From Rhodococcus spelaei (lineage in GTDB: Bacteria > Actinomycetota > Actinomycetes > Mycobacteriales > Mycobacteriaceae), in assembly GCF_006704125.1 (NCBI RefSeq), contig NZ_VIGH01000001.1, positions 248,001-312,000 on the forward strand: DNA of 64,000 bases. Direction: 5' to 3'. The stretch's first letter is position 1, and each line of letters opens with the position of its first letter. A program made the translations under genes and the position numbers. Under the pieces are notes generated by a model, which was given only the letters and a program-made list of their open reading frames with translations, made no database searches and was not told the origin of the DNA. Shown here piece after piece: positions 53,407 to 61,229 of this stretch.

Positions 53407-53421
53407 TGTGGTCAGACCACA
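53407..53421. promoter_or_regulatory. GntR/LldR-type operator at the lutA promoter
   Basis: TGTGGTCAGACCACA is a perfect 15-bp palindrome that fits the FadR-subfamily core (GGTC-N-GACC). It lies just upstream of lutA and is one of a pair with 53519-53533. The regulator encoded at 55278 is the obvious candidate to bind it. Confidence 0.8.
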
Positions 53422-53491
53422 GTAACCCATGGTCAGTGCGTTGTGACGAAAATTCCGTGCGTCGACCGTCAGTATCCGCCGGACACTCGAT

Positions 53492-53533
53492 TGTGACGTG
53501 GGTCATGGTGTACGTTGCTGTGGTCTGACCACA
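53492..53533. promoter_or_regulatory. Operator at the lldP promoter, with a weak CRP-like box
   Basis: TGTGGTCTGACCACA at 53519-53533 is a perfect 15-bp palindrome differing from the lutA operator only at the centre. Just upstream, TGTGACGTGGGTCATG at 53492-53507 partly fits TGTGA-N6-TCACA and could be a CRP/GlxR site. The two operators, 112 bases apart, sit on either side of the divergent promoters. Confidence 0.7.
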
Positions 53534-53584
53534 CACAGGCCGTCACAACCGCCGCTACCTGCGGTGTAATCACAGGAGTTACAT

Positions 53585-55252
53585 GTGGCAACTGAGCTGC
53601 TCGCGGTGACCTTCACCCCGGCGACCGACGCCGTCGCGCACAACCTGACCCTCTCGGCGTTGATCGGCCTGACCCCGCTGCTGACGTTCTTCGTCCTGCT
53701 CGCGGGCTTCAAGCTCAAGGCCTGGTACTCAGGTCTCGGGGCGCTCGCCGTCGCATTGCTCGTCGCGATCGTCGGGTTCTCCATGCCGGTCACCCTCGCC
53801 GCGCTGTCCGCGGCCCAGGGCATCGCCTTCGGCCTGTTCCCGGTGATGTGGATCGTGGTCACCGCGATCTGGTTCTACGAGCTGACGGTGGTCAGCGGCC
53901 GGTTCGAGGACCTGCGCCGGGTGTTCAACTCGATCGGCCGCGGCGACATGCGCGTGCAGGCGATGCTCATCGCGTTCTGCTTCGGCGGCATGCTGGAGGC
54001 GCTCGCCGGTTTCGGCGCGCCCGTCGCGATCACCGGCGCCATGCTCATCGCGCTCGGTATGCCGCCGGTTCGCGCCGCCGTCACCGTACTGGTCGCCAAC
54101 ACGGCCCCGGTTGCGTTCGGCGCCATGGCAATTCCGATCACCACCGCGGGCAACCTGACCGGCATTCCGGCGACGGAGATCGCCGCCGTGGTCGGCAGGC
54201 AGACCCCCGTGCTCGCGCTGTTCGTGCCGTTGCTGCTGCTGTTCCTCGTCGACGGCAAGCGCGGTTTCCGGCAGACCTGGCCGATCGCCCTGGTCACCGG
54301 TGTCGTCTTCGCGATCACCCAGTTCTGGTGCTCGAGCCACTTCTCCTACGAGCTCACCGACGTGGTCGCCTCGCTCGCCGGCCTCGCCGCCGCCGTGATC
54401 ATGCTCCGCTTCTGGGCCCCCACCACGCCCGACGAGCAGCGCTCCCAGGTCGAGCCGGAGGCCCTCGGCGCCGGCCGGGTGTTCCTCTCGCTGTTCCCGT
54501 ACCTGCTGGTGGTCGTGGTCTTCGGCGTCGCCAAGCTGTGGACAGTCGGGTTCGACCTGCCGGCCTGGCTGGCCCGCACCGACCGCAAGGTGCAGTGGCC
54601 CGGGCTGTACGGCAACCTGCTCACCGGTGCCGGGAAACCGTCGTCCAGTGCTGTCTACACCTTCTCCTGGCTCTCGAACCCGGGCACTCTGCTGCTGATC
54701 TGCGGCGTCATCGTCACGGTCGTCTACACGTCGTGCACGAGCGGCGGCCGGTTCCCGATGTCGGCGCGGGCCGGGGTGCTCGCCTTCGGCCACACCCTGG
54801 TCAAGATGCGGCTGTCCATCGCGACCGTCGCGACCGTGCTCGGCCTGAGCTACGTGATGAACCAGTCCGGCCAGACCGTCGCGATCGGCACCTGGCTGGC
54901 CGGCACGGGAGCTGTCTTCGCCTTCTTCTCCCCGATTCTCGGCTGGCTCGGTACCGCGGTGACCGGCTCGGACACCTCCGCGAACGCGCTGTTCGCGAAG
55001 CTGCAGCAGACTGCCGGGCAGACCGCGGGCATCGACCCGACGCTGCTGGTGGCGGCCAACACCTCCGGCGGTGTGGTCGGCAAGCTGGTCAGCCCGCAGA
55101 ACCTGACCATCGCGGCGACGGCGGTGGGGCAGCCGGGCAGCGAGCCGATCCTGCTGCGCAAGGTGATCGGCTACAGCCTCGGCATGCTGCTGATCCTGTG
55201 CACCCTGGTGTACCTGCAGTCCACCCCGGTACTGGGCTGGATGCTGCCGTGA
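53585..55252 (+). CDS. lldP: L-lactate permease LldP
   Basis: A 555-aa transporter with 12-14 membrane spans. It matches the LctP family in length and motifs: ALAGFGAPVAITGAMLIALG, NTAPVAFGAMAIPI, WLGTAVTGSDTSANALFAKLQ, and VAANTSGGVVGKLVSPQNL. It imports lactate with protons. The GTG at 53585 follows AGGAG at optimal spacing. It is divergent from lutABC, sharing an operator-bearing 199-base promoter region, and is followed 25 bases later by the GntR regulator. Confidence 0.96.
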   Translation: MATELLAVTFTPATDAVAHNLTLSALIGLTPLLTFFVLLAGFKLKAWYSGLGALAVALLVAIVGFSMPVTLAALSAAQGIAFGLFPVMWIVVTAIWFYELTVVSGRFEDLRRVFNSIGRGDMRVQAMLIAFCFGGMLEALAGFGAPVAITGAMLIALGMPPVRAAVTVLVANTAPVAFGAMAIPITTAGNLTGIPATEIAAVVGRQTPVLALFVPLLLLFLVDGKRGFRQTWPIALVTGVVFAITQFWCSSHFSYELTDVVASLAGLAAAVIMLRFWAPTTPDEQRSQVEPEALGAGRVFLSLFPYLLVVVVFGVAKLWTVGFDLPAWLARTDRKVQWPGLYGNLLTGAGKPSSSAVYTFSWLSNPGTLLLICGVIVTVVYTSCTSGGRFPMSARAGVLAFGHTLVKMRLSIATVATVLGLSYVMNQSGQTVAIGTWLAGTGAVFAFFSPILGWLGTAVTGSDTSANALFAKLQQTAGQTAGIDPTLLVAANTSGGVVGKLVSPQNLTIAATAVGQPGSEPILLRKVIGYSLGMLLILCTLVYLQSTPVLGWMLP

Positions 55253-55277
55253 GAGCGCGCCGATAGGCTCTGCTCCC

Positions 55278-55991
55278 ATGTCTGGTGAGTCGTCGTCGCA
55301 GTCCGGCCCCCGCGCGTGGGAGCAGGTGCTGAGCCGGCTCGAGCAGATGCTGGTCTCGGGTGAGGTCCGTCCCGGCCAGCGTCTGCCCGGCGAGCGGGTG
55401 CTCGCCGCGGACCTGGGGGTCGGGCGGTCGTCGGTGCGTGAGGCGCTGCGGGTGATGGAGGCGCTCGGGCTGCTGAAGGCGCAGACCGGGTCCGGGCCGA
55501 GCGCGGGTGCGATGATCGTCGCCCGCCCGACCGGTGGCATGGCGATGCTGATGCGGATGCAGGTTGCGGCGCAAGGGTTTCCGGTGACGGACGTGGTGCA
55601 GACCCGACTGGTGCTCGAGGCGGAGGTGATGCGCACCCTCGCCACCCGCAGGCCCGAGCCGGACCTGCGTCTCGCGACCGAACTACTCGACTCGATGGAC
55701 GATACGGCGTTGTCCGCCGACGAGTTCCTGATCCTCGACGCGCAGTTCCACGTCGCCATGGCCGACGCCGCGGGCAACCAGGTGGTCGCGGCGATGATGG
55801 CGGGCCTACGCGAGTCCATCGAGTCGTACGTGATCGGGGGAGTGGACGCCGCGGCGTGGCCCAGTACCTGCACCCGGCTGCGGCACGAGCACCGCGGGCT
55901 GGTCGAGGCCGTCGTCGCGGGCGATCCGACCCTGGCCGAACGACGGATCCTCGACCACATCCGCGGCTACTACGAGGGCCTCAGACCCTGA
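55278..55991 (+). CDS. FadR-subfamily GntR regulator of lactate genes (LldR/LutR-like)
   Basis: A 237-aa regulator. The N-terminal winged helix-turn-helix (EQVLSRLEQMLVSGEVRPGQ, RLPGERVLAADLGVGRSSVREAL) is GntR type; the C-terminal FCD domain (about residues 95-230) has metal-ligand-type acids and histidines in DEFLILDAQFHVAMADAAGN and TRLRHEHRGLVEAV. By position it should repress lutABC and lldP and release on L-lactate, binding the two GGTC-N-GACC palindromes. It is co-directional with lldP and probably in the same transcript. Confidence 0.9.
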   Translation: MSGESSSQSGPRAWEQVLSRLEQMLVSGEVRPGQRLPGERVLAADLGVGRSSVREALRVMEALGLLKAQTGSGPSAGAMIVARPTGGMAMLMRMQVAAQGFPVTDVVQTRLVLEAEVMRTLATRRPEPDLRLATELLDSMDDTALSADEFLILDAQFHVAMADAAGNQVVAAMMAGLRESIESYVIGGVDAAAWPSTCTRLRHEHRGLVEAVVAGDPTLAERRILDHIRGYYEGLRP

Positions 55992-56041
55992 CGCCCCGGC
56001 GGGCCGGACCCGGACCCTCAGCGGACGCAGACTCCCGGCGC

Positions 56042-56128
56042 GAGGGAGTGGTGGTCGGCTACGGCACGCCGCCCGACCACAGCTATGCGAGTGCACTCGA
56101 CGCGCTGATCCGGGTGTCGAGGTGCTGA
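56042..56128 (+). pseudogene. C-terminal relic of a MocR-type (GntR-aminotransferase) regulator
   Basis: The frame reads EGVVVGYGTPPDHSYASALD then ALIRVSRC and stop. This resembles the extreme C-terminus of PdxR/MocR aminotransferase-like regulators (LVVGYG-P--H-FE-AL-AL-RVL). Nothing upstream in frame continues the similarity, and no start codon is available. It is judged a degraded end left after deletion. Confidence 0.45.
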
Positions 56129-56129
56129 C

Positions 56130-56177
56130 GCAGTGGTGCGGATACGGAGGGCCGACCCTCCGTATCCGCGCCACTGC
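56130..56177. terminator. Bidirectional hairpin terminator (repeat family 3)
   Basis: A 21-bp stem with one wobble (arms 56130-56150 and 56157-56177, beginning GCAGTGGTGCGG) and a 6-base loop, just before the ferritin gene end. It resembles the hairpin at 34375-34416. Confidence 0.75.
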
Positions 56178-56188
56178 GGCGGAGCCTC

Positions 56189-56737
56189 CTAGATCGAGCC
56201 GCCCGCCGCGGTGGGTGCGCCGGCCGCGTCCTTCGGGGCACCCATTTCGCGCGCGACGAAGGTCTCGAGGTCGAACAGGTTGGTGCCGGCGCGATCCGCG
56301 ATGGCGAGCAGGGTGGTCATCGAGGCGACCTCCTCGACCTGCTCCTTGAGGAACCACTGCATGAACTGCTCGCCGAGGTAGTCACCCTCGTCCCGGGCGG
56401 TGCTCGCGAGCTGGACGATCTGGTCGGTGACGATCTTCTCCTGCTGGAGGGCGAGCGCGATCGGCTCGCGCGGTCCGTCGAAGCTGGTCTTCGCGGCATC
56501 CACCCCGGTCAGTTCGACCTCCATGTCACGGTCGAGGAAGTACTGCACGATCATCATGGCGTGGTTACGTTCCTCCACCGCCTGGCTGTAGAAATGCTTG
56601 GCCAGCTGCGGGAGGTCGGCATTGTCGAAGTACACGGCCGTCGCGATGTACTGGTGCGACGCGTTGAATTCATTGCGAATCTGATCGTGGAGCAGTGCGT
56701 GAAACTTCGTCCGTTGATTGTCGTCGCTATTGCTCAT
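56189..56737 (-). CDS. Ferritin (BfrB-like), copy 1
   Basis: A 182-aa ferritin from the ATG at 56737 (MSNSDDNQRTKFHALL). Ferroxidase residues are in place: Glu in IRNEFNASHQY, E-x2-H in VEERNHAMM, Glu in LQQEKIVTDQ, and FMQWFLKEQVEEVASM. The C-terminal tail is extended (DAAGAPTAAGG), as in mycobacterial BfrB. It stores iron as a 24-mer cage. Upstream are two direct AATTAGG repeats 20 bases apart (56784-56790 and 56804-56810) that include TTAGG half-sites of IdeR boxes. Confidence 0.93.
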   Translation of the reverse strand: MSNSDDNQRTKFHALLHDQIRNEFNASHQYIATAVYFDNADLPQLAKHFYSQAVEERNHAMMIVQYFLDRDMEVELTGVDAAKTSFDGPREPIALALQQEKIVTDQIVQLASTARDEGDYLGEQFMQWFLKEQVEEVASMTTLLAIADRAGTNLFDLETFVAREMGAPKDAAGAPTAAGGSI

Positions 56738-56783
56738 TCGGCGACGATATCGCTGGTCAGAAGCGATTGTCATCCAAGTCAAG

Positions 56784-56810
56784 CCTAATTGAGGACAGTG
56801 TTCCCTAATT
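56784..56810 (-). promoter_or_regulatory. Two AATTAGG direct repeats upstream of ferritin 1
   Basis: On the minus strand AATTAGG occurs at 56810-56804 and 56790-56784, spaced exactly two helical turns, 47-73 bases before the ferritin start. TTAGG is the half-site of the IdeR/DtxR box, so iron control (activation, as for mycobacterial bfrB) is possible. No full 19-bp box is visible. Confidence 0.35.
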
Positions 56811-56926
56811 CATAGCGCCGGCGCATATCACGGTTGTCCGGTTTCCGGCGAGTATTCGAATTACTGTATTCAGGTGTCAGTGGTCACCTGGCCGCTGTGT
56901 TCCGGGAGTGAAAGGAGTTGTCTGGT

Positions 56927-57457
56927 ATGAACATTTCGACCAAACGGCTGTTGAGCATTTCGGTCGCATGCGCCGCAGTGGGACTCGCGGCAGTCGGCTG
57001 CAGCAGCGACGACAACAGCAGCGGCAACGGCACCAGCACCACCACGGCGGGGGCCATGGCGAACCTGACCACCGAGGCCCCCTCGACGACGATCATGACC
57101 CCGAACGGCGACGTGACGCTCTCGGGACCGATCCTCGAGCGGTACACGGCGGCCGGCGGTCCGACCGGTTCGCTGGGCGTGCCGCTCGGGCCGCCCGAGG
57201 ACGTCGGCAACGGCGGCAAGGTCGTCCACTTCACCAACGGCGCAATCTATTCCACTGCGGCCGGCCCGGCCTACGTGGTCCAGGGCGAGATCCTGCGCGT
57301 CTACACCGCGCAGCAGGGCCCGACCGGCACGCTCGGGTTCCCGACCGGCGACGAGAAGGTGATCACCGGCGGCTGGGAGAGCACCTTCGAGCACGGCACC
57401 ATCAAGTGGGTGGACACCGGCAACGGCGTCTTCGTCGAACAGGTCACCCAGAACTGA
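56927..57457 (+). CDS. LGFP-repeat lipoprotein
   Basis: A 176-aa protein. The ATG at 56927 follows AAAGGAG. The signal sequence ends in a lipobox (GLAAVGC, Cys near residue 25), then a Ser/Thr/Asn linker. Two LGFP repeats follow: ILERYTAAGGPTGSLGVPLGPPED and a second with GPTGTLGFPTGDEKV, each about 55 aa. LGFP repeats occur in mycolata envelope proteins and are thought to bind or stabilise the cell wall arabinogalactan/mycolate layer. It lies between, and on the opposite strand to, two ferritin genes; no link to iron is evident in the sequence itself. Confidence 0.85.
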   Translation: MNISTKRLLSISVACAAVGLAAVGCSSDDNSSGNGTSTTTAGAMANLTTEAPSTTIMTPNGDVTLSGPILERYTAAGGPTGSLGVPLGPPEDVGNGGKVVHFTNGAIYSTAAGPAYVVQGEILRVYTAQQGPTGTLGFPTGDEKVITGGWESTFEHGTIKWVDTGNGVFVEQVTQN

Positions 57458-57461
57458 CCGG

Positions 57462-57501
57462 ATTCGCCGCACCACGGGAGACCGTCCCGGGTGCGGCGAA
57501 T
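57462..57501. terminator. Bidirectional hairpin terminator
   Basis: ATTCGCCGCAC pairs with GTGCGGCGAAT, with inner ACGGGA-type pairing, between the convergent LGFP lipoprotein and ferritin 2 genes. Confidence 0.7.
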
Positions 57502-57505
57502 GTGC

Positions 57506-58054
57506 TTACGCGGCACCGCCTCCCGCGGGCCGCGGCGCGGTCGCGTCCGCGGCCGACGCCGAGTTCATCTCGCGCGCGACGAAGTCCTCGATGTTGAACA
57601 GGTTGTCCCCGGCCCGGTCGACGATGGTCAGCAGGGTGGTCATCGAGGCGACCTCCTCGACCTGCTCCTTGAGGAACCACTGCATGAACTGCTCGCCGAG
57701 GTAGTCGCCGGTGTCGCGGGCGGTCCGGGCCAGCTTGGTGATCTGGTCGGTGACGGCGCGCTCCTGGTTCAACGCCAGCTCGACGGGCTCGCGGACCGAC
57801 CCGAACTCGGTGACGACCTCGTCGATACCGGGGATCTGCACCTCGAGGTCGTTGTCGAGCAGGTACTGGATCATCATCATCGCGTGGTTGCGTTCCTCGT
57901 TCGCCTGGCTGTAGAAGCGCGCGGCGAGCTGCGGCAGATCGTGTCCGTCGAAATACACCGCGACCGCGAGGTACTGCTGCGAGGCCGTGAACTCGTTGCG
58001 CACCTGGGTGCGGAGTAGGTCGTGGAATTCGCTGCGTTCACGGGGGTTGCTCAT
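57506..58054 (-). CDS. Ferritin (BfrB-like), copy 2
   Basis: A 182-aa ferritin, the same length as copy 1, from the ATG at 58054 (MSNPRERSEFHDLL). Ferroxidase motifs are intact (VRNEFTASQQYLA, NEERNHAMMMIQY, LNQERAVTDQ, FMQWFLKEQVEEVASM). It keeps the FDG/FDN loop but differs from copy 1 in the 80-100 region and in the C-terminal tail. It begins 28 bases after the LCP gene on the same strand, matching the LytR-bfrB order known in M. tuberculosis, so this is the likelier bfrB orthologue by position. Confidence 0.93.
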   Translation of the reverse strand: MSNPRERSEFHDLLRTQVRNEFTASQQYLAVAVYFDGHDLPQLAARFYSQANEERNHAMMMIQYLLDNDLEVQIPGIDEVVTEFGSVREPVELALNQERAVTDQITKLARTARDTGDYLGEQFMQWFLKEQVEEVASMTTLLTIVDRAGDNLFNIEDFVAREMNSASAADATAPRPAGGGAA

Positions 58055-58082
58055 GCGGCACAGGCTACCGGGCACGGCTCGG

Positions 58083-59489
58083 TCAGTTGGTGGTCAACAG
58101 GTCCTGCGGAATCGGCTTGTCGTCGGCCAGTGCACCGAAGAACCGGGTCGCCTTGTCCCGGTCCCACAGCAGCACGTTCCCGGAACCGTCGACGTCCTCG
58201 AACCCGCCGACCGGGACGGTCGTGGTGACGAGGTCCCCGCGCATCGCCCAGGCCAGGCCTGCCAGGTTCCACAGGTGATCGCCCTGGTCGACTTGCAGCG
58301 AGCCGGCGGTCTTGGTCACCAACGGCCACAACCGGAACGGGTTGAGCATGGTGCCGAGGCCGGTGGCCTTCTTCAACAGCGCCGCCATGAACGCGCGCTG
58401 GTTGTTCATCCGGTCCAGGTCGGCCAGCGGTGTCGCGCGGCTGCGCACGAAGCCGAGCGCCTGACTACCGGTGAGGTCCTGGCAGCCGGGCTGCAGGTTC
58501 ACCCCGGCGAGCGGGTCGTCGATCGGGTACGGCACGCACAGGTTCACGCCGCCGACCGCGTCGACCATGCCGGCGAACCCGCCGAAGCCGATCTCCGCGT
58601 AGTGGTCCATCCGCAGCCCGGTCGCGCCCTCGACGGTCTGCACCAGCAGCGGCGCACCACCGATCGCGAACGCCGCGTTGATCTTGTCCTTGCCGTTGCC
58701 GGGGATGGGGACGTAGGAGTCGCGCGGGATCGACACCATCGTCGTGGCGCCGCTCTTCGGGATGTGCACGACGATGATCGTGTCCGTGCGACCGTTCCCG
58801 ACCTCGCCGCCGGTCGAGAGCTGCTGCTCCTGCTCGGGAGTGAGCCCGGCGCGGCTGTCCGAACCGACCAGCAGCCAGTTCGTGCCGGGAGTGTCGCCGA
58901 TCCGGCCCGCGTAGTCGGAGAGCGCGTCGATCCGGGTCAGCGAACGGTCCAGGTAGAACACGGAGCCGCCGAGGACGACGAGCACGATCAGCAGCACCAG
59001 CCCGATCCGCCGGCCCCAGCGCGGCCGCCGGCGTGACCTCGCGGGGCGGGGTGGCTGCTCGGGCGGCACGGATCCGGGGCGTCCGCCGCGCGGGGGCGGC
59101 GGCACCGGGGTCCCGCGTCGCCGCGACGGGTCGACGTACGGCTGGGGCGTCCGGGGCGGCGCGTACGGCGAGCCCGCCCGGTTGTCGGGCCGCGGTGGCT
59201 GCGGTCGGGGTTGCGGGGGTCTCGGTGCGAGGGGACGCTGGTCGGGCTGTTGCGACCAGGCTCGCGGCGCGGCCTGTGGCGGCACCTGCCTGCCGTCGCG
59301 GCGGATCACCTGGGTGCCCTCCGGCGGGGGTGCCGCCGGGCCTCGTGGCGGCGGGACCGGCCGGCGCGGCTGCTGCTGGTTCGGGGCCGGCGGCTGGTTC
59401 GGTCCCCAGGGTTGCGGACGCGGCGCCCCACCGCGACCCGCGCGGGGGTCCCGGGGGTCGCGGGGCGGGTAGTGGTCGCCGTTCACCAC
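58083..59489 (-). CDS. LytR-CpsA-Psr (LCP) family cell-wall glycopolymer ligase
   Basis: A 468-aa protein. The first 160 residues are a Pro/Arg/Gln-rich cytoplasmic region, followed by one membrane span (IGLVLLIVLVVLGGSVFYL) and an extracellular LCP domain: NWLLVGSDSRAGLT, GRTDTIIVVHIPKSG, VSIPRDSYVPIPG, GFVRSRATPLADLDRMNNQ (catalytic Arg/Asp set). LCP enzymes join arabinogalactan to peptidoglycan in mycolata. Start is one of two adjacent GTG codons (59489 or 59486), 15 bases after the upstream stop codon. The long disordered N-terminus could be phosphorylated or bind partners (inference). Confidence 0.93.
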   Translation of the reverse strand: MVNGDHYPPRDPRDPRAGRGGAPRPQPWGPNQPPAPNQQQPRRPVPPPRGPAAPPPEGTQVIRRDGRQVPPQAAPRAWSQQPDQRPLAPRPPQPRPQPPRPDNRAGSPYAPPRTPQPYVDPSRRRGTPVPPPPRGGRPGSVPPEQPPRPARSRRRPRWGRRIGLVLLIVLVVLGGSVFYLDRSLTRIDALSDYAGRIGDTPGTNWLLVGSDSRAGLTPEQEQQLSTGGEVGNGRTDTIIVVHIPKSGATTMVSIPRDSYVPIPGNGKDKINAAFAIGGAPLLVQTVEGATGLRMDHYAEIGFGGFAGMVDAVGGVNLCVPYPIDDPLAGVNLQPGCQDLTGSQALGFVRSRATPLADLDRMNNQRAFMAALLKKATGLGTMLNPFRLWPLVTKTAGSLQVDQGDHLWNLAGLAWAMRGDLVTTTVPVGGFEDVDGSGNVLLWDRDKATRFFGALADDKPIPQDLLTTN

Positions 59490-59503
59490 AGAAACTCTAC
59501 GGG

Positions 59504-60316
59504 TCAGGGCAGCCAGGACACGCGGCCGCGGAGCGCGGTGTACCCGACGAACGCGACCGCGTCGATCAGCCAGTGCGCCACGATCAGCGGCCACAGCTTG
59601 CCGCTGCGCTGCCAGTATCGTCCGAAGACCACGCCCATCACGACGTTGCCCAGCCCCCCGCCGAGACCCTGGTAGAGGTGGTAGCTCCCGCGCAGCAGCG
59701 CGGACGCCGCGAGCGAGGAGTTCTCGCCCCACCCGAGCCTGCGCAGCCGGGAGATCAGGTACGCCACCACCAGCACCTCCTCGGCCGAGGAGTTCGCCAG
59801 CGCCCACAGCACCAGTGCGGGCAGCCGCCACCAGTGGTCGTCGATGGTGCTCGGGACCACGGTGACGTTCGCACCGATCGCGGTCGCCGCGAGGTACAAC
59901 CCGAGGCCCGGCAATCCGATCAGTGCGGCCAGCCCGACACCCGGCAGCAGGTCGCGACGCCACCGAGGCCGGCGACTCAGCCCGACCTGCTCGGGGCCGA
60001 GGCCGCCGCGCCAGAGCAGGTACAACCCGAGGGCGGCCCACGCGCAGAGCTTGACGATGCCGAGCAGCTGCCGGCCCAGGTCGATCCAGTCGACCGTGGA
60101 GCGGGACGCGTTCAGCGCGACCGTCTGGTCGGACAGTCCGCCGGGGGCCATCGCGCTCTCGGCCAGCGACAGCATGCTCGACAGTGCGCTCAGCCCGAAC
60201 GTGACCAGCAGGACGACGGTGATCTCGAACCACAACGCGCGGCGCTCGGCGGGGTCCGGCGGCGGCGCGGTCTGTGCAGGTGGGGCGGGCCGGAGCCAGT
60301 CGTCGAGCCGGGTCAC
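59504..60316 (-). CDS. CPBP (CAAX protease-like) intramembrane metalloprotease
   Basis: A 270-aa membrane protein with seven or so spans. The CPBP/ABI motifs are present: EE in NSSAEEVLVVAYLISRL, His in LRGSYHLYQGLGGG, and HWLIDAVAF. These are Glu/His-dependent intramembrane proteases; the substrate is unknown. The GTG at 60316 is taken as start because the protein begins RLDDWLRPAPP there and the long open frame upstream is antisense-type. It sits between the DUF2470 gene and the LCP gene, likely in a transcript with the latter. Confidence 0.87.
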   Translation of the reverse strand: MTRLDDWLRPAPPAQTAPPPDPAERRALWFEITVVLLVTFGLSALSSMLSLAESAMAPGGLSDQTVALNASRSTVDWIDLGRQLLGIVKLCAWAALGLYLLWRGGLGPEQVGLSRRPRWRRDLLPGVGLAALIGLPGLGLYLAATAIGANVTVVPSTIDDHWWRLPALVLWALANSSAEEVLVVAYLISRLRRLGWGENSSLAASALLRGSYHLYQGLGGGLGNVVMGVVFGRYWQRSGKLWPLIVAHWLIDAVAFVGYTALRGRVSWLP

Positions 60317-60340
60317 GGGTCGACAGTAGGCGCTGCGCGC

Positions 60341-60384
60341 CTGTGAGTCCTTCTGGCCCCGGTGCGGGCCAGAAGGACTCACAG
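60341..60384 (-). terminator. Hairpin terminator of the DUF2470 gene (repeat family 2)
   Basis: A perfect 19-bp stem (CTGTGAGTCCTTCTGGCCC) with a 6-base loop, overlapping the last bases of the DUF2470 gene. It is a close copy of the hairpin at 50452-50491. Confidence 0.75.
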
Positions 60385-61119
60385 GTGGCGGAGCCGCCTC
60401 AGGGCCCGGTTCAGCGCGACCGCGTCGTCCACGGGGTCGGCGAAGGAGATCCGGACGTCGCGGTCGGCGTCCTCGCCCTCCACCCGCAGGCGCACGCCGT
60501 AGCGGTCCAAGCCGAGGGGGCGGATCCGGCCGCCGGTGCGCAGCGGTCGCGGCAGCCGCCGGGCGAGCAGTGCGATCAGCTCGCCGTGGTCGGATTCGAG
60601 GTGTTCGAGCCAGCAGTCCTCGACCTCGTGGAAGGGGTCGGGTCGCGCGGCAAGCAGGTCGTCGAGGGGCACGGGTTCGGCGCCGTGGCTGTCCGCGACG
60701 ACCGCCGAGTCGAGCACCAGCCTGAGCAGAGTGGTCTTGTGGCCGACGTCGAGGAGGGCGGGGTCGGGCCGCTCGCCCGCGACGGCCGCGGCCAGCGCGC
60801 GGGAGGCCTCGGCCGGTACGGCGTGCAGCGCCCCGCGCAGCCACACGAGCGAGCGGACGGGTTCGCGCAGCGGCAACGGGGTCTGGTCGGTGAGCTCCAG
60901 GACGGCGGGGAGTCCGCCGCGACCTGCTTGCCAACTCAGCGCGGTGACGGCCGAGTCGGTGGGGACGGTGAGCACCACGTCGCCGCATGCTCGCAGGTGC
61001 TGGACGGGGACGGGCACGGGGTCGCTGCCGTCGATAGCGAGGACGGCCTGGCGTGAGCGGGCGCAGGCGCTGCGAACGCGTTCGGCGGTGGACGGGGCGA
61101 GCGTGGCGGGGGCGGGCAT
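60379..61119 (-). CDS. DUF2470 domain protein (haem-handling type), iron-regulated
   Basis: A 246-aa soluble protein. The C-terminal 80 residues match DUF2470 (WLEHLESDHGELIALLARRL and LGLDRYGVRLRVEGED), the small domain found at the end of HugZ-type haem-degrading or haem-binding proteins; the N-terminal part is an incomplete split-barrel-like region (GDVVLTVPTDSAVTALSWQ). It resembles Rv3839, an IdeR-repressed gene beside bfrB in M. tuberculosis. An IdeR-type box lies 36 bases upstream of the start. It probably helps use haem iron under iron shortage. Confidence 0.85.
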   Translation of the reverse strand: MPAPATLAPSTAERVRSACARSRQAVLAIDGSDPVPVPVQHLRACGDVVLTVPTDSAVTALSWQAGRGGLPAVLELTDQTPLPLREPVRSLVWLRGALHAVPAEASRALAAAVAGERPDPALLDVGHKTTLLRLVLDSAVVADSHGAEPVPLDDLLAARPDPFHEVEDCWLEHLESDHGELIALLARRLPRPLRTGGRIRPLGLDRYGVRLRVEGEDADRDVRISFADPVDDAVALNRALRRLRHL

Positions 61120-61154
61120 GGGTGCTCCTTTCGTCCCCGGAGACCGGAGTCACA

Positions 61155-61173
61155 GTAGGTTAGCCATGCCTAA
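61155..61173. promoter_or_regulatory. IdeR/DtxR iron box
   Basis: On the minus strand TTAGGCATGGCTAACCTAC matches the 19-bp consensus TTAGGTTAGGCTAACCTAA at 15 positions, with both TTAGG and GCTAACCTA arms kept. It lies 36 bases before the DUF2470 start, where a bound repressor would block transcription when iron is plentiful. Confidence 0.8.
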
Positions 61174-61229
61174 GTTACGTGAGCCGTCCCGGAGCGCGCA
61201 AGACTCAGCCGCGCGGCTACCGTGGAGCC

